A stretch of DNA of 64,000 nt from Chryseobacterium cucumeris (GTDB lineage: Bacteria; Bacteroidota; Bacteroidia; Flavobacteriales; Weeksellaceae): assembly GCF_001593385.1 (NCBI RefSeq), contig NZ_LUVZ01000001.1, positions 496,001-560,000 on the forward strand, read 5' to 3'. The translations under genes were made by a program, and so were the position numbers. This document shows positions 1 through 9,334 of the stretch, piece by piece; within the stretch, counting starts at the first letter, position 1, and each line of letters starts with the position of its first letter. The notes beneath the pieces were generated by a model. The model saw nothing but the letters and a program-made list of their open reading frames with translations. It searched no databases and had not been told where the DNA came from.

Positions 1-28
1 TTCGGAGAAATTCCGGAGCTTTTTTGTT
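1..28 (+). terminator. Probable intrinsic terminator of an upstream gene
   Basis: A short imperfect hairpin (TTCGGA / TCCGGA with a five-base loop) is followed by GC and a run of six T. It sits at the window edge and probably ends a plus-strand gene lying to the left of the window. Confidence 0.5.
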
Positions 29-76
29 GATTATTATTACAATATTTAATTGATAATGATTTTGAATTTAAAAATT

Positions 77-84
77 TATATTTG
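77..84 (+). promoter_or_regulatory. Bacteroidota -7 box for the secreted protein gene at 105
   Basis: TATATTTG matches the TAnnTTTG consensus of the Bacteroidota primary sigma factor and lies about 20 bases before the ATG. No well-spaced -33 TTG was found, so this rests on the -7 box alone. Confidence 0.45.
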
Positions 85-104
85 TGGGAATTTAAAACAA
101 AACC

Positions 105-896
105 ATGAAGAAATTACTACTTATTGGCCTGTTCGGTCTTGTATCACTCAATGCCCACGCTCAGGATCAGGATGAGACCGGAATCTACAACGGTGAAAAA
201 TACGGCTACATCATTGACAAATCCGGAAAGAAAATTGAAGGTGTTGTACATCTGCACGGCGGCTATTCAAGTCCGTGGCAAAATCAGTTAAAAGTAAAAT
301 TTGCAGCCATTGCTGATATTGACAAAGTAAAGAATAAGATAAAATTCAAAACCTACGACACAGACGATATCAAAGAATACATGTTATACGAAGGTGACAC
401 TCCAAGGGTTTTCAAGTCGGTAAAATACTCAAACATGAGAGAGGCTCTGAACAGCTCTGAAAGTTCAACGGGATTATCAGCCGGCTTTAAGGCGCTCAAC
501 AACCTATCCAGAACGGAACAGTTTGCTGAAGTAGTAGCAGAAGGTAAAATTACAGTTTATAAGCTTTATGGCTATCCTACGGCTCTTTCTGCAAACAGTA
601 CTCAGGCCATCACACAGAGAGAAACAGACCGGTTAAGAGAGAATCCCAATTATATCTTTTCAAAGAAAGGAGGAAAAGCTGAAGAATTAACGCCCGCAAA
701 AGCCAAAATTATCTTGGCAGACTGCCCTTACGTAAAAGCAAAAATAACAAAGGGAGAATATGGTTCCCTGAAAAACGAAGAGAAGAAAAGAAGCGGTCTT
801 GGAAAATTCATCCGGGATGAAATCAACAATTCAACGGTGGATAAACTTTCAATTATCAATGAAGTGATCTATGATTATAACGAAAATTGCAAATAA
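105..896 (+). CDS. Secreted protein of unknown function
   Basis: A 263-residue protein that I do not recognise. Residues 1-20 form a clear Sec signal peptide (two lysines, hydrophobic core, cleavage after AHA-Q), so the product is probably exported to the periplasm or surface. The mature part is rich in Lys, Glu and Tyr, has no transmembrane segment, and carries only two cysteines (near residue 206 and at the C-terminal NCK). The gene is followed at once by its own intrinsic terminator and preceded by a -7 box, so it is probably monocistronic. The ATG is the only sensible start because the signal peptide begins there. Confidence 0.8.
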   Translation: MKKLLLIGLFGLVSLNAHAQDQDETGIYNGEKYGYIIDKSGKKIEGVVHLHGGYSSPWQNQLKVKFAAIADIDKVKNKIKFKTYDTDDIKEYMLYEGDTPRVFKSVKYSNMREALNSSESSTGLSAGFKALNNLSRTEQFAEVVAEGKITVYKLYGYPTALSANSTQAITQRETDRLRENPNYIFSKKGGKAEELTPAKAKIILADCPYVKAKITKGEYGSLKNEEKKRSGLGKFIRDEINNSTVDKLSIINEVIYDYNENCK

Positions 897-903
897 AACA
901 ATA

Positions 904-931
904 TAAGGCTTTCAGTTGAAGGCCTTTTTTT
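904..931 (+). terminator. Intrinsic terminator after the secreted protein gene
   Basis: A nine-base-pair stem (AAGGCTTTC / GAAGGCCTT, one T-G pair) with an AGTT loop, followed by a T run. It lies about ten bases after the stop codon at 896. Confidence 0.85.
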
Positions 932-980
932 ATGTCATTAAAATTTTTGTATTTTTATTCACCACCAAACCATTCATTCT

Positions 981-1625
981 ATGAAAATCCTAGTTCTGAC
1001 AGCGGGCTTGCTTCTTTTTGTTTCCTGTAAAAATGAAAAAGATAAAATCATCCTAAAGAAATCCATTTCCAGAGATAGTTCTACTGCAAAAAAGGATTCA
1101 GTTAAAACAAATACAACAGAAAAACCTATTGATCAGATTAAAAAAGAATATGCTGTCCTTCAGGCTCAGTTGGAAACTAAAAAGCTGAGTTCTTCAAAAT
1201 TCAATTATGATTGTAATGATGAACCTTCAGGAGAAGTATTTTTTTATTCTGACAAGGATGGAATTAAAGTGATAGAGCATTTTTATGCAGAACACAGTCA
1301 TTTTTCGGCATCTGAAAAGTATTTTATCAAAGACGGAAAACCATTTTTTATTTTCAGACAGGAAACCGTATGGAATTTTGATGGTGGCACCCCTGAGAAA
1401 CCTGTTACCAAAGATGATATTACAGAAACCCGCATTTATCTGCAGAATAACCAGCCGCTGAAATGCCTTGAAAAGAAATACAGCATCAAATCGGATCAGA
1501 AAGAAAAAACAGCTCCGGATACGATTCCAGGAAAAGAAATCAGGTGTAATGTGAATGAAATTCTTCAGAGCTACCAATCTCTATTAAAGCATAAAGACCA
1601 GAAAGGCTCCAAACAATGTTTATAA
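981..1625 (+). CDS. Putative lipoprotein of unknown function
   Basis: A 214-residue protein with a lipoprotein signal peptide: hydrophobic residues 3-15 and a lipobox ending at Cys16 (LLLFVSC), followed by a Lys/Glu/Asp-rich linker, as is usual for Bacteroidota lipoproteins sorted to the outer membrane. The rest is hydrophilic with no family I can name. Three further cysteines (near residues 77, 159 and 189) could form disulfides, which would fit a periplasmic location. The gene has its own terminator shared with the converging synthase gene. Confidence 0.75.
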   Translation: MKILVLTAGLLLFVSCKNEKDKIILKKSISRDSSTAKKDSVKTNTTEKPIDQIKKEYAVLQAQLETKKLSSSKFNYDCNDEPSGEVFFYSDKDGIKVIEHFYAEHSHFSASEKYFIKDGKPFFIFRQETVWNFDGGTPEKPVTKDDITETRIYLQNNQPLKCLEKKYSIKSDQKEKTAPDTIPGKEIRCNVNEILQSYQSLLKHKDQKGSKQCL

Positions 1626-1629
1626 AACT

Positions 1630-1664
1630 AAAGAGATTGACCTTTAAGCCAATCTCTTTTTTAT
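1630..1664. terminator. Bidirectional intrinsic terminator
   Basis: A perfect ten-base-pair stem (AAAGAGATTG / CAATCTCTTT) with a T tract on the plus strand and an A-rich left flank. It lies between two converging genes and can serve both. Confidence 0.85.
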
Positions 1665-1667
1665 ATT

Positions 1668-2729
1668 TTAAAACTGATAAACGAAAGCATTGATATTCAT
1701 TCCGGCTCCTACTGAAGCAAATAACACAATATCATTTTTTTTGATTTTATGATGTTCCAGTTCATCCTGCAAAATCATCGTCAGCAAAGAAGGAATCGTA
1801 GCCACACTGCTGTTACCTAATTTATGAATAACCATAGGCATGATATTTTCCGGAACCGGTTTTCCATACAGCTGATAAAACCTGTTAACGATGGCTTCAT
1901 CCATTTTTTCATTCGCCTGATGAATGATAATTTTATTGAGCTGATCAATAGAATATCCACTGTTGTCCAGACATTTTTTCATCGCATCCGGAACATTCAC
2001 GAGAGCAAATTCATATATTTTACGACCATCCATCTTAATGTATCGGGTATCCGGGCATCTTTCGTTGTTGTAAGATTTTCCAAAATACAGATAGTCTTTT
2101 TCTTCAAGGGTATAAGAAGCTGACAAATGGGATTTGATCCCGGCATCATCATCCTGATTTACTTCCAGAACAGCTGCTCCTGCTCCATCCGCATAGATCA
2201 TACTGTCTCTGTCGTGGATATCTACCACACGGGAAAGTGTTTCTGCTCCAATAACCAGGCATCGCTTCGCTATACCGGATTTGATAAACGCGTGAGCCTG
2301 AATTACCCCTTCAATCCATCCCGGACATCCGAAAAGAACATCATAGGCCACACAGAAATTATTTCTGATTCCCAATACATGCTTCACCCTTGCAGCAAGG
2401 CTGGGCACCGTATCAGACTGAACCGTTCCGAAGCGAACATCCCCAAAATTATGGGCAAATATAATATAGTCTAATGTTTCAGGATCGATTCCTGCATTTT
2501 CTATAGCTGCACGCGCCGCAATGACGCCCAGATCTGAAGTGACCTGTGTACTATGTGCATATCTCCTTTCTTCAATACCTGTAATCTTTTTAAGCTTATC
2601 CGTAATGGAAGCGTTATTCTCCTTTAATAAAATCCCTTCTTCATTAAGAAAAATATGTTTATCAAAAAATAAATTGGTTATTGTTTCCGATGGGATATAA
2701 TTTCCTACCCCGATTATTTTTGTCATCAT
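1668..2729 (-). CDS. 3-oxoacyl-ACP synthase III-like protein (KASIII/FabH family)
   Basis: A 353-residue thiolase-fold condensing enzyme. The FabH-type triad is visible: Cys135 in the FGCPGW context, the His of IIHQAN, and the Asn of KLGNSSVATIP. Family members condense an acyl-CoA with malonyl-ACP to start a fatty acid or polyketide chain. The length is near the KASIII norm (about 320-360). It stands alone: no acyl carrier protein or other fatty-acid genes are adjacent, so it may be an accessory enzyme rather than the housekeeping FabH; the substrate cannot be read from sequence. Two consecutive ATG codons (2729 and 2726) are possible starts. Confidence 0.85.
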   Translation of the reverse strand: MMTKIIGVGNYIPSETITNLFFDKHIFLNEEGILLKENNASITDKLKKITGIEERRYAHSTQVTSDLGVIAARAAIENAGIDPETLDYIIFAHNFGDVRFGTVQSDTVPSLAARVKHVLGIRNNFCVAYDVLFGCPGWIEGVIQAHAFIKSGIAKRCLVIGAETLSRVVDIHDRDSMIYADGAGAAVLEVNQDDDAGIKSHLSASYTLEEKDYLYFGKSYNNERCPDTRYIKMDGRKIYEFALVNVPDAMKKCLDNSGYSIDQLNKIIIHQANEKMDEAIVNRFYQLYGKPVPENIMPMVIHKLGNSSVATIPSLLTMILQDELEHHKIKKNDIVLFASVGAGMNINAFVYQF

Positions 2730-2863
2730 TATAGTATCTGTTTCCTGTTTTTTAATTGAACGTCAGGAATAATTCATTAAATATAATGAATGAACGTAAA
2801 TACTTCACAATATAGTATAGAATAAGAATGCATTGCATTATAAAAAGTTAAATAAAACAGCAA

Positions 2864-2903
2864 AAAAACAAAAAAAAAGAGATCTCCTATAGGAAATCTC
2901 TTT
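2864..2903 (-). terminator. Intrinsic terminator of frr
   Basis: A twelve-pair stem with one mismatch (arms at 2876-2887 and 2892-2903, TATA loop). Read on the minus strand it is followed by a long T tract (the A run at 2864-2878). It lies directly after the frr stop. Confidence 0.85.
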
Positions 2904-2924
2904 ATTATTTTTCAAAACTGAAAA

Positions 2925-3479
2925 TTATACTTTCATAATTTCAGCTTCTTTTGTCTTAAGATGCTCATCGCAAAGTTTAACGTATTTATCAGTATAAGCC
3001 TGGATTTCTTCTTCCACGCCTTTTACTACATCTTCAGAAACTCCTTCCAGCTTTTTAAGTTCTTTCAAACCGTCCTGTCTTGCATTTCTTACCGTTACTT
3101 TAGTGTTCTCAGTTTCCACTTTAGCCTGTTTTGCAAGCTCTTTTCTTCTTTCCTCTGTTAAAGGCGGAACATTAAGGATAATGTTTTCCCCGTTGTTAGA
3201 AGGTGCAAAACCTAAGTTGGAATTGATGATTGCTTTTTCAATCGCATTGATTGCCGTTCTGTCCCAAGGTTGAATAGAGATTGTCATTGCATCCGGAACA
3301 GAAACATTCGCAACCTGGTTGATAGGAGTCATTGCTCCGTAGTATTCTACCATTACATCCTGAACCATTGTCGTAGAAGCACGTCCTGCTCTAATTCTTT
3401 GAAATGCGTGATCCAGGTGCTTTACAGCTGCATCCATGTCTTGTTTTACAGATTCTAATATAAGATCTAATTCTTCCAT
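2925..3479 (-). CDS. frr: Ribosome recycling factor
   Basis: A 184-residue protein covering the whole ribosome recycling factor family, which with EF-G splits post-termination ribosomes into subunits. The RAGRAS segment in the N-terminal helix, the central VPPLTEERRKEL segment, and the C-terminal helical region with DKYVKLCDEHLKTKE are characteristic. A start at 3509 in the same frame would add ten residues not found in the family; MEELDLI at 3479 gives the standard length. pyrH, its usual partner, lies about 2.4 kb further along on the same strand, separated here by a lipase-like gene and decayed sequence. Confidence 0.95.
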   Translation of the reverse strand: MEELDLILESVKQDMDAAVKHLDHAFQRIRAGRASTTMVQDVMVEYYGAMTPINQVANVSVPDAMTISIQPWDRTAINAIEKAIINSNLGFAPSNNGENIILNVPPLTEERRKELAKQAKVETENTKVTVRNARQDGLKELKKLEGVSEDVVKGVEEEIQAYTDKYVKLCDEHLKTKEAEIMKV

Positions 3480-3806
3480 TATTATAGTATAGTTTGATAA
3501 ATTACACATCTATTAATCCATCTGAATACCAATCAATTAAACTAAAAACGCTGTCAAAATCAGTGTTTTCTTACTATTTAAAATTCCTTTTTGCTATTCA
3601 GTGCTGCAAAAATAATGATTATTTCCATATTCTGGTAAGACTGCATTCTGTATTTTGTGAAAACGTTGATATTTTTAAATAGGACACTATATAGAATTAT
3701 TTTGTTTTGTCCATGAAACCTACTATATCTTCAGCAGTAATTTCCATGTTCATTAGTTTTTCTGGCAGTTATACCAAAAAGCCCTCTCAAAGAGAAAGGC
3801 TGTAAA
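3480..3806. other. Intergenic stretch with two hairpins and a tiny minus-strand ORF
   Basis: No ordinary gene is visible. A nine-pair hairpin (3545-3553 / 3561-3569) followed by T residues on the minus strand looks like a terminator. Between it and the terminator at 3777 is a minus-strand ORF of 18 codons (3697-3753, MNMEITAEDIVGFMDKTK). It could be a dwarf gene, or a gene remnant; no start signal distinguishes these. Confidence 0.35.
3777..3803 (-). terminator. Probable intrinsic terminator of the 83-residue protein gene
   Basis: On the minus strand AGCC-TTTCTC-TTT-GAGAGG-GCT is followed by TTTTT. The stem contains two T-G pairs and one bulge. It lies just past the stop codon at 3807. Confidence 0.6.
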
Positions 3807-4058
3807 TTATTTCATTTTTTGCATTGCAATTTTTGCTATCTCAACTTTATCCTCAGGTATTCCTTCTCCTATAAGATTAGCTTTACTTCTTTGCATGTCA
3901 ATCTCCACTAATAGTTCTAACCCGTCAAGATCATCCTTAGCCCTTCGGAGTCTTTCCCTAATTTGGTTCTTAATCTCTTCCTCTGCTTTTTCGTACAACA
4001 TCCTTTCAATTTCTGAACTATGTGACCTTTTGTTTACTGTTCTAAATTTAACAATCAT
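3807..4058 (-). CDS. Small hypothetical protein
   Basis: An 83-residue, highly charged protein of unknown function, predicted to be mostly helical: the Glu/Arg/Lys-rich segment at about residues 15-45 has heptad-like spacing and could form a coiled coil. It has no signal peptide or membrane segment and no family I recognise. It ends at its own terminator. The flanks on both sides look decayed, so it may be an accessory gene or a remnant of a mobile segment rather than a core gene. Confidence 0.5.
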   Translation of the reverse strand: MIVKFRTVNKRSHSSEIERMLYEKAEEEIKNQIRERLRRAKDDLDGLELLVEIDMQRSKANLIGEGIPEDKVEIAKIAMQKMK

Positions 4059-4205
4059 ATTTAATATGTAGCATTTGAGCTGTTATCTCTAATATAATGA
4101 ATCACCATTGAACTACAAACAGTTATGAAGTATTTTTTACAATTTCTTTTGCGTAAACTGACATTTCTTTAATTTATTCCTCTTGCATCTTATCCACGCT
4201 AATCT

Positions 4206-4419
4206 ATACTTCAACCGAAAGTAAAAAAACTCCAGGTACAAATACCTACCGAATATTTTGGTTATTTCTACTTAGTGTGATATCATTTTTTATAACGTCC
4301 TTTACTCTATTCTTTTAAACGAAACGTCGGCAGGTATTTCAAACGGAAAACTTGCCGTAATAAACGGAAAGTCTTGGAGAAGACATTTTGCAGAAATGAA
4401 CAATTATAAACTAATTTAA
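4206..4419 (+). pseudogene. Probable decayed coding sequence upstream of the lipase-like gene
   Basis: Two consecutive plus-strand reading frames look protein-like but lack a start. The first, from 4206 to a stop at 4278-4280, ends in a Tyr/Phe-rich stretch. The second, 4276-4419, ends with ISNGKLAVINGKSWRRHF then AEMNNYKLI and a stop. Together they resemble the C-terminal part of a gene broken by a frameshift. The stop is only 12 bases before the lipase-like ATG, where an upstream operon gene would be expected. I cannot name the family. Confidence 0.35.
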
Positions 4420-4431
4420 ACCAATCACATC

Positions 4432-5787
4432 ATGACAAATCCATCTTTAGATGCCTATCAACAAGTTTTCGGTATGGCAGGTCTTGCCAACCGTGCCGGA
4501 GGCTACAACGGTTTTGGTATCCAACTGCAGCAACAGCTTCAGTATGATTTATCCTATTATTTTAACAATGTTCCTCCGGTTAAAATAATGGATCAGAAAA
4601 TACCTTCCATAGCTAATCCTTCAGCAGTAGCGGAATTAGGAAACTGGGATCTGGTCTGGGGCCCTGCTCTGATCGAAGAAAAAAATGAAAAGGGAGTTCC
4701 TACTGGTGTTGCAGATAATGCATTATATGTCGTTAAGTCTAATGCTGTCGCATTTCCGGGAGGTCCTACATTGCCTACCTACGTTGTGGCTATTGCTGCC
4801 ACTAATCCTTCCTCTCTTTACGATTGGGAAACAGAAGATTTCTCAGTAGCAGAAGTAGTAAACTGGACCACTTACAATCCTTCCAATTTCGCTCCATCAG
4901 CTTATAATGGCACTGATCCTTATATTTCGAAAGGAACTGCTACTGGTATAAGTATCCTTCTCGGACTTGAAAGTCCTCCATCTGCTGCTTCACCCAATAC
5001 CACACTGCAACAGTTTTTGGCAGGCTTAAATCCGGATCCAAGTACCGCCATTATATTTTGTGGGCACAGTCTTGCCGGAGCATTATCTCCTACCCTCGCC
5101 CTTTACCTGAAAGAGAATAAAGACCTGGATGCTTTTGGGATAACACTTGTATATCCTACTGCTGGACCAACGCCGGGTGAGGCTGCATTTGCCAACCTGT
5201 TCAACAGTAAATTCCCGCCATTACCTCCGGGATGGCAGCAGCAGACAGGTACTTATCAAAGCTGGAACACCATGCACTGGAATGATCTGGACGTTGTTCC
5301 TCATGCATGGCCGGTATCGGAACTGGGAAAAATAGCAACTATTTATGGTCAGGCTCCTACCTATATGACGGCAGCCTTATTAAACGCTTTACAAAAGATG
5401 GCGATTGCTGATTCTTCAAATTCAGGAGCCAGTTATACAAGAATACAGAACCAATCGCTCCCAGGTCAGCTCCAACACTCAAGCGCCTCCTCGGTGAGCA
5501 TCAAGACACCTCCTGAGTCTTTGCAGGACTACATGCTTCAGTTATCAGTACAGCATGTGGGGATGTATAATGGTATTCCTGCGGAAGGATCCAATCCACA
5601 GGTAGAAGGACTTATTTTATCACAGCCATTACCAAAACCAAAGGTGAAGCTGGTACCGGGAGTAACTGCTGTCACCGAATTGGAGATGATTCTAAAAATA
5701 ATCGATCAGATCATCGGATGGATTTCTTCCCGTTATGTTTTGGTTGAAAAGGAAAATGCCAAACAGAATGTTGAAGCAGACAAATAA
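4432..5787 (+). CDS. Class 3 lipase-like alpha/beta hydrolase
   Basis: A 451-residue protein with the nucleophile-elbow motif GHSLAGA around Ser213, followed by an acidic and histidine-containing region (HWNDLDVVPHAW, about residues 283-294), as in fungal-type class 3 lipases. It probably hydrolyses acylglycerols or related esters. The usual motif is GHSLGGA; here the second-last Gly is Ala. There is no signal peptide, so it is cytoplasmic or exported by a non-Sec route; no type IX C-terminal signal is apparent, and the C-terminus (residues 400-451) is a helical extension. It ends at a strong terminator shared with pyrH. Confidence 0.75.
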   Translation: MTNPSLDAYQQVFGMAGLANRAGGYNGFGIQLQQQLQYDLSYYFNNVPPVKIMDQKIPSIANPSAVAELGNWDLVWGPALIEEKNEKGVPTGVADNALYVVKSNAVAFPGGPTLPTYVVAIAATNPSSLYDWETEDFSVAEVVNWTTYNPSNFAPSAYNGTDPYISKGTATGISILLGLESPPSAASPNTTLQQFLAGLNPDPSTAIIFCGHSLAGALSPTLALYLKENKDLDAFGITLVYPTAGPTPGEAAFANLFNSKFPPLPPGWQQQTGTYQSWNTMHWNDLDVVPHAWPVSELGKIATIYGQAPTYMTAALLNALQKMAIADSSNSGASYTRIQNQSLPGQLQHSSASSVSIKTPPESLQDYMLQLSVQHVGMYNGIPAEGSNPQVEGLILSQPLPKPKVKLVPGVTAVTELEMILKIIDQIIGWISSRYVLVEKENAKQNVEADK

Positions 5788-5809
5788 ATACTTAAAACAA
5801 TCATTAATA

Positions 5810-5846
5810 AAAAACACCTGTCACAATTACTGTAACAGGTGTTTTT
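5810..5846. terminator. Bidirectional intrinsic terminator
   Basis: Eleven paired bases (AAAACACCTGT / ACAGGTGTTTT) with A and T tracts on the two sides. It separates the converging lipase-like gene and pyrH and can end both. Confidence 0.9.
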
Positions 5847-5869
5847 ATATTTTTTAGAACTTATATTGA

Positions 5870-6580
<711 letters not shown>

Positions 6581-6632
6581 TTATTTTTAAGTAACTTTTT
6601 ATTAGTACGGGTTTCCCCGGAATTTGATTTTG

Positions 6633-6640
6633 CAAATATA
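6633..6640 (-). promoter_or_regulatory. -7 box of the pyrH promoter
   Basis: Read on the minus strand this is TATATTTG, a full match to TAnnTTTG. It lies 56 bases before the pyrH start and is AT-rich upstream; the -33 element is weak. Confidence 0.55.
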
Positions 6641-6698
6641 ATCATTAATGATATTGATAAAAGAAAAATATTTAAATAGAAATAATGTAATAAATATT

Positions 6699-6727
6699 TT
6701 GAAAAGTACGAAAAAGGATTATTTTTG
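6699..6727 (+). promoter_or_regulatory. Promoter of porQ
   Basis: TTG at 6699-6701, an 18-base spacer and TATTTTTG at 6720-6727 give a complete Bacteroidota promoter. Transcription should begin close to 6733, leaving a very short leader before the TTG start codon at 6746. Confidence 0.7.
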
Positions 6728-6745
6728 CATTAATTATAAATTGAG

Positions 6746-7738
6746 TTGAAGAAAATTATCATTTTTTCATTATTTCTATCAGGAATTGTTTCTTATGCGC
6801 AAACGGGAACAAATGTCTATCCGTTCTTAAATGTACCTGTATCTGCAAGACAGGCTGCTTTGGGCGGAGATGCAATTTCGGTAAGAGATTATGATGTTTC
6901 CTTTGCTATTGCAAACCCTGCCCTTTTAAATAAAGATTCTGACAAACAGCTTTCTGTAAACGCAACGGCTTACCTTGCCGACTCGAAATACGGAACGATT
7001 GCTTATGCCAAAGACTTTGAAAATGGCCACATGGCTACCATCAATGCAAGGTATATGAGCTATGGAAGTATTCCGCGGACAGATGAAAGCGGTTTTGAAA
7101 ACGGAGAATTTAAAGCTTCAGATGTAGCGATTGGCGCAGGCTATGCCTACCAGTTTGAGGAAGACTGGACGATTGGTGGAGGGCTTAATTTCATTACCTC
7201 AAAAATTGACAACTATACTTCTTCCGCCATCTCAGGAACAGCGGGAATTACCTATCATAATAAAAAGAATAAAGAAGTACTATCACTTGTGATGAGAAAT
7301 TTTGGTTTCCAGCTGAAATCCTTTAACGGAACAAGAGAGAATCTTCCGTTCAGGGTTGATCTGGGATATACCAAAATCATCAAGAATTTTCCTCTTGCCA
7401 TCACCATTACCGCACATGATCTTCAGAAGTTTGATATTTCTTCAGAAGAAAACCTGGACGGGCAAAAAGTGGGTGCCGGCAGAAAGATCGCAGACCACTT
7501 TTCTTTGGGAGCAGAATTGTTTCCGGAAAAGAATTTCAATATCAGACTGGGATATAATGTAAAAAGAGGAAATGAACTGGCTGTTGCAGATCAAAGAAAC
7601 TTCTCGGGACTTTCTGCTGGATTTGGAGTTAAAGTTTCCAGATTCCGTATTGATTATGCCCACGTGAGATATCACAACTCTTCGAACGTCAATCAGATAG
7701 GAATTTCCATGGACCTTTCCAGCCATAGAGGAGAATAA
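6746..7738 (+). CDS. porQ: PorQ-like protein of the type IX secretion system
   Basis: A 330-residue outer-membrane beta-barrel-type protein with a signal peptide (residues 1-18, ending VSYAQ) and the N-terminal NVYPFLNVPVSARQAALGG segment typical of PorQ/PorV-like proteins. PorQ is a type IX secretion component, acting at the outer membrane in C-terminal signal processing and protein anchoring. The start codon is TTG; no ATG exists before the signal peptide, and the promoter leaves no room for an upstream start. It is followed 84 bases later by cmk, a pairing common in this group of bacteria. The alternating hydrophobic pattern to the end supports a barrel. Confidence 0.85.
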   Translation: MKKIIIFSLFLSGIVSYAQTGTNVYPFLNVPVSARQAALGGDAISVRDYDVSFAIANPALLNKDSDKQLSVNATAYLADSKYGTIAYAKDFENGHMATINARYMSYGSIPRTDESGFENGEFKASDVAIGAGYAYQFEEDWTIGGGLNFITSKIDNYTSSAISGTAGITYHNKKNKEVLSLVMRNFGFQLKSFNGTRENLPFRVDLGYTKIIKNFPLAITITAHDLQKFDISSEENLDGQKVGAGRKIADHFSLGAELFPEKNFNIRLGYNVKRGNELAVADQRNFSGLSAGFGVKVSRFRIDYAHVRYHNSSNVNQIGISMDLSSHRGE

Positions 7739-7822
7739 TCTTCCTGGCCGGAAATTTCTTAATTATTCTGAAATTTTCTTACTTCTTCTTGATTTTCTAA
7801 AAAAAATCTTGAAATTTGCAGT

Positions 7823-8497
7823 ATGAAAAAACCTGTAATTGCTATCGATGGGTACTCGTCTACCGGAAAAAGTTCTATCTCAAAAATCATTGCTGATCAA
7901 CTGGGACTTATTCATATGGATACAGGAGCACTTTACAGAGGAGTTACCTGGTATGCTTTGCAGCATTGTCTGAATGAAAACGGTGAGATTGATCTGAATA
8001 CATTGTTCTCTTCTTTTAATCAGATCAAACTTGAATTTAAAAATAACGACGGCACCCTTATTCTTTTCCTGAATGACACAGATATCTCTACGGAAATCCG
8101 TACCAATATCGTATCTGATAATGTGAGCCTTGTTGCCAAGCAAAAAGAGGTGAGAGATTTCCTCCTGCAGTCACAGCGCACTTTGGCAGAAAAAGGTGGC
8201 GTTATTATGGACGGACGTGACATCGGGACAGTAGTTCTGCCAAATGCAGACTATAAATTCTTTCTTACTGCCAGTATTGATGAAAGAACCAACAGAAGGT
8301 TTCTGGAACTGAAAGGACTGGGTATAGAAGCAGATAAAGAACAGGTAAAACAAAACCTGATAGAACGTGACAAGATCGATAGTGAGCGTGAAATAGCCCC
8401 ATTGAAGCAGGCTGACGACGCTATTGTTATTGATAATTCGGCACTCACCAAAGAAGAAACCATACAGCTTATTTTATCTCACATCAAAAAGATTTAA
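7823..8497 (+). CDS. cmk: Cytidylate kinase
   Basis: A 224-residue CMP/dCMP kinase. The P-loop GYSSTGKSS is at residues 10-18, followed by MDTGALYRGVTWYAL (about 32-46) and the MDGRDIGTVVLP segment (about 129-140) that binds the nucleotide base. The C-terminal RDKIDSEREIAPLKQADDA is also characteristic. Length is standard. It probably shares the porQ transcript, although a weak promoter in the 84-base gap is possible. Confidence 0.95.
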   Translation: MKKPVIAIDGYSSTGKSSISKIIADQLGLIHMDTGALYRGVTWYALQHCLNENGEIDLNTLFSSFNQIKLEFKNNDGTLILFLNDTDISTEIRTNIVSDNVSLVAKQKEVRDFLLQSQRTLAEKGGVIMDGRDIGTVVLPNADYKFFLTASIDERTNRRFLELKGLGIEADKEQVKQNLIERDKIDSEREIAPLKQADDAIVIDNSALTKEETIQLILSHIKKI

Positions 8498-8592
8498 CAA
8501 TTTTTAATAGGCTTCAAGCCTCCTTTGGTATACAAATTGTAAGTTTTATTACTGTAAAAACTAATCTATTATTAATTATTAAAAAACTTAAA

Positions 8593-8943
8593 ATGTCTAG
8601 AAAAGGAAATAATACAGCAGGTATATTGGCAGGACTTCTTGCAGGTGCTGCGGCAGGTGTAATCTTAGGAATGTTATACGCACCGGAAGAAGGTAAAGAA
8701 ACCAGAAAAAAAATCAAAACGAAGGCAAATGATCTTAAAGATCAGGCAAAAAACAAATACGGTGAGGTTTCTGAAAAAGTGAAAGACCAGTACAGTAATA
8801 TTTCTTCTACTTTCAAAGAAACGGCAAACAGCGTAGCACATACTGTGAAAGACGGATATGACAAATACAAAGATCAGATTGTTTCTAAAACTGCAGATTT
8901 GGCAAAAGATGTAGAAGCAGAACTGAATGATCTGAAAAAATAA
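8593..8943 (+). CDS. YtxH domain small protein
   Basis: A 116-residue protein with a Gly/Ala-rich hydrophobic segment at residues 9-30 (single membrane span, ending MLYAPEEGKETRKK) and a long Lys/Asp-rich helical tail. The span followed by YAPEEGKETR is the hallmark of the YtxH family, often linked to general stress. It is probably anchored in the inner membrane with the tail forming an amphipathic helix. A strong terminator follows, but two more small genes (holin-like and a 166-residue protein) continue on the same strand and probably act in the same process. Confidence 0.8.
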   Translation: MSRKGNNTAGILAGLLAGAAAGVILGMLYAPEEGKETRKKIKTKANDLKDQAKNKYGEVSEKVKDQYSNISSTFKETANSVAHTVKDGYDKYKDQIVSKTADLAKDVEAELNDLKK

Positions 8944-8971
8944 GTAATTTATCTTTTTAAGTAAATTACAG

Positions 8972-9006
8972 AAAGGAACTTTTGTGCGAAAGTTCCTTTT
9001 TTTGTA
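8972..9006 (+). terminator. Intrinsic terminator after the YtxH gene
   Basis: An eleven-pair stem (AAAGGAACTTT / AAAGTTCCTTT) with a six-base loop and a run of T. The next gene starts 17 bases later, so some read-through or a promoter overlapping the T run is required for that gene. Confidence 0.85.
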
Positions 9007-9022
9007 ACTTTAAAAAAAAACA

Positions 9023-9331
9023 ATGATAGAAACTATTAAAGAATACGCCTCCAAGAGAATCGATCTTCTGAAAATTGAAGCGACTGAAAAGTCGTCACTT
9101 TCTGCCGGGCTCATTACTTACTTTGTAGTACTGCTTGTTGCTTTTGCTTTTTTTATTATCCTTTTCAACTTTGGAATCGCTTTCCTTATCGGAAAAGCAC
9201 TGGATAATTATTCCTATGGATTCTTAATTGTTGCTGCATTTTACGCACTGGTAATGGCGTTTGTTGTTGCCTTCAAAACAAAAATTGTGAATACTGTTGC
9301 AGATCAGGTTATTAAATTTTTAAATCATTAA
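9023..9331 (+). CDS. Holin-X-like two-helix membrane protein
   Basis: A 102-residue protein with an amphipathic N-terminus (IKEYASKRIDLLKIEATEK) and two membrane spans, at about residues 28-55 and 62-82. This matches the family annotated as phage holin or Holin-X superfamily III, which in Bacteroidota is usually a chromosomal membrane protein next to a YtxH gene and not part of a prophage. No phage genes are near. It is three bases from the following gene, so the two are cotranscribed and probably translationally coupled. Confidence 0.7.
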   Translation: MIETIKEYASKRIDLLKIEATEKSSLSAGLITYFVVLLVAFAFFIILFNFGIAFLIGKALDNYSYGFLIVAAFYALVMAFVVAFKTKIVNTVADQVIKFLNH

Positions 9332-9334
9332 ACT

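Noticed and set aside
2757..2805. Inverted repeat TTCATT-aatat-AATGAA and repeated TGAACGT before the KASIII-like gene as an operator
   Set aside because: Arms of only six AT-rich pairs and a short direct repeat are within what chance gives in such sequence; there is no regulator next to it.
9023..9331. Holin-like gene as part of a prophage
   Set aside because: No endolysin, capsid or integrase genes are near. The gene sits with YtxH and a small membrane-type protein, a normal chromosomal setting.
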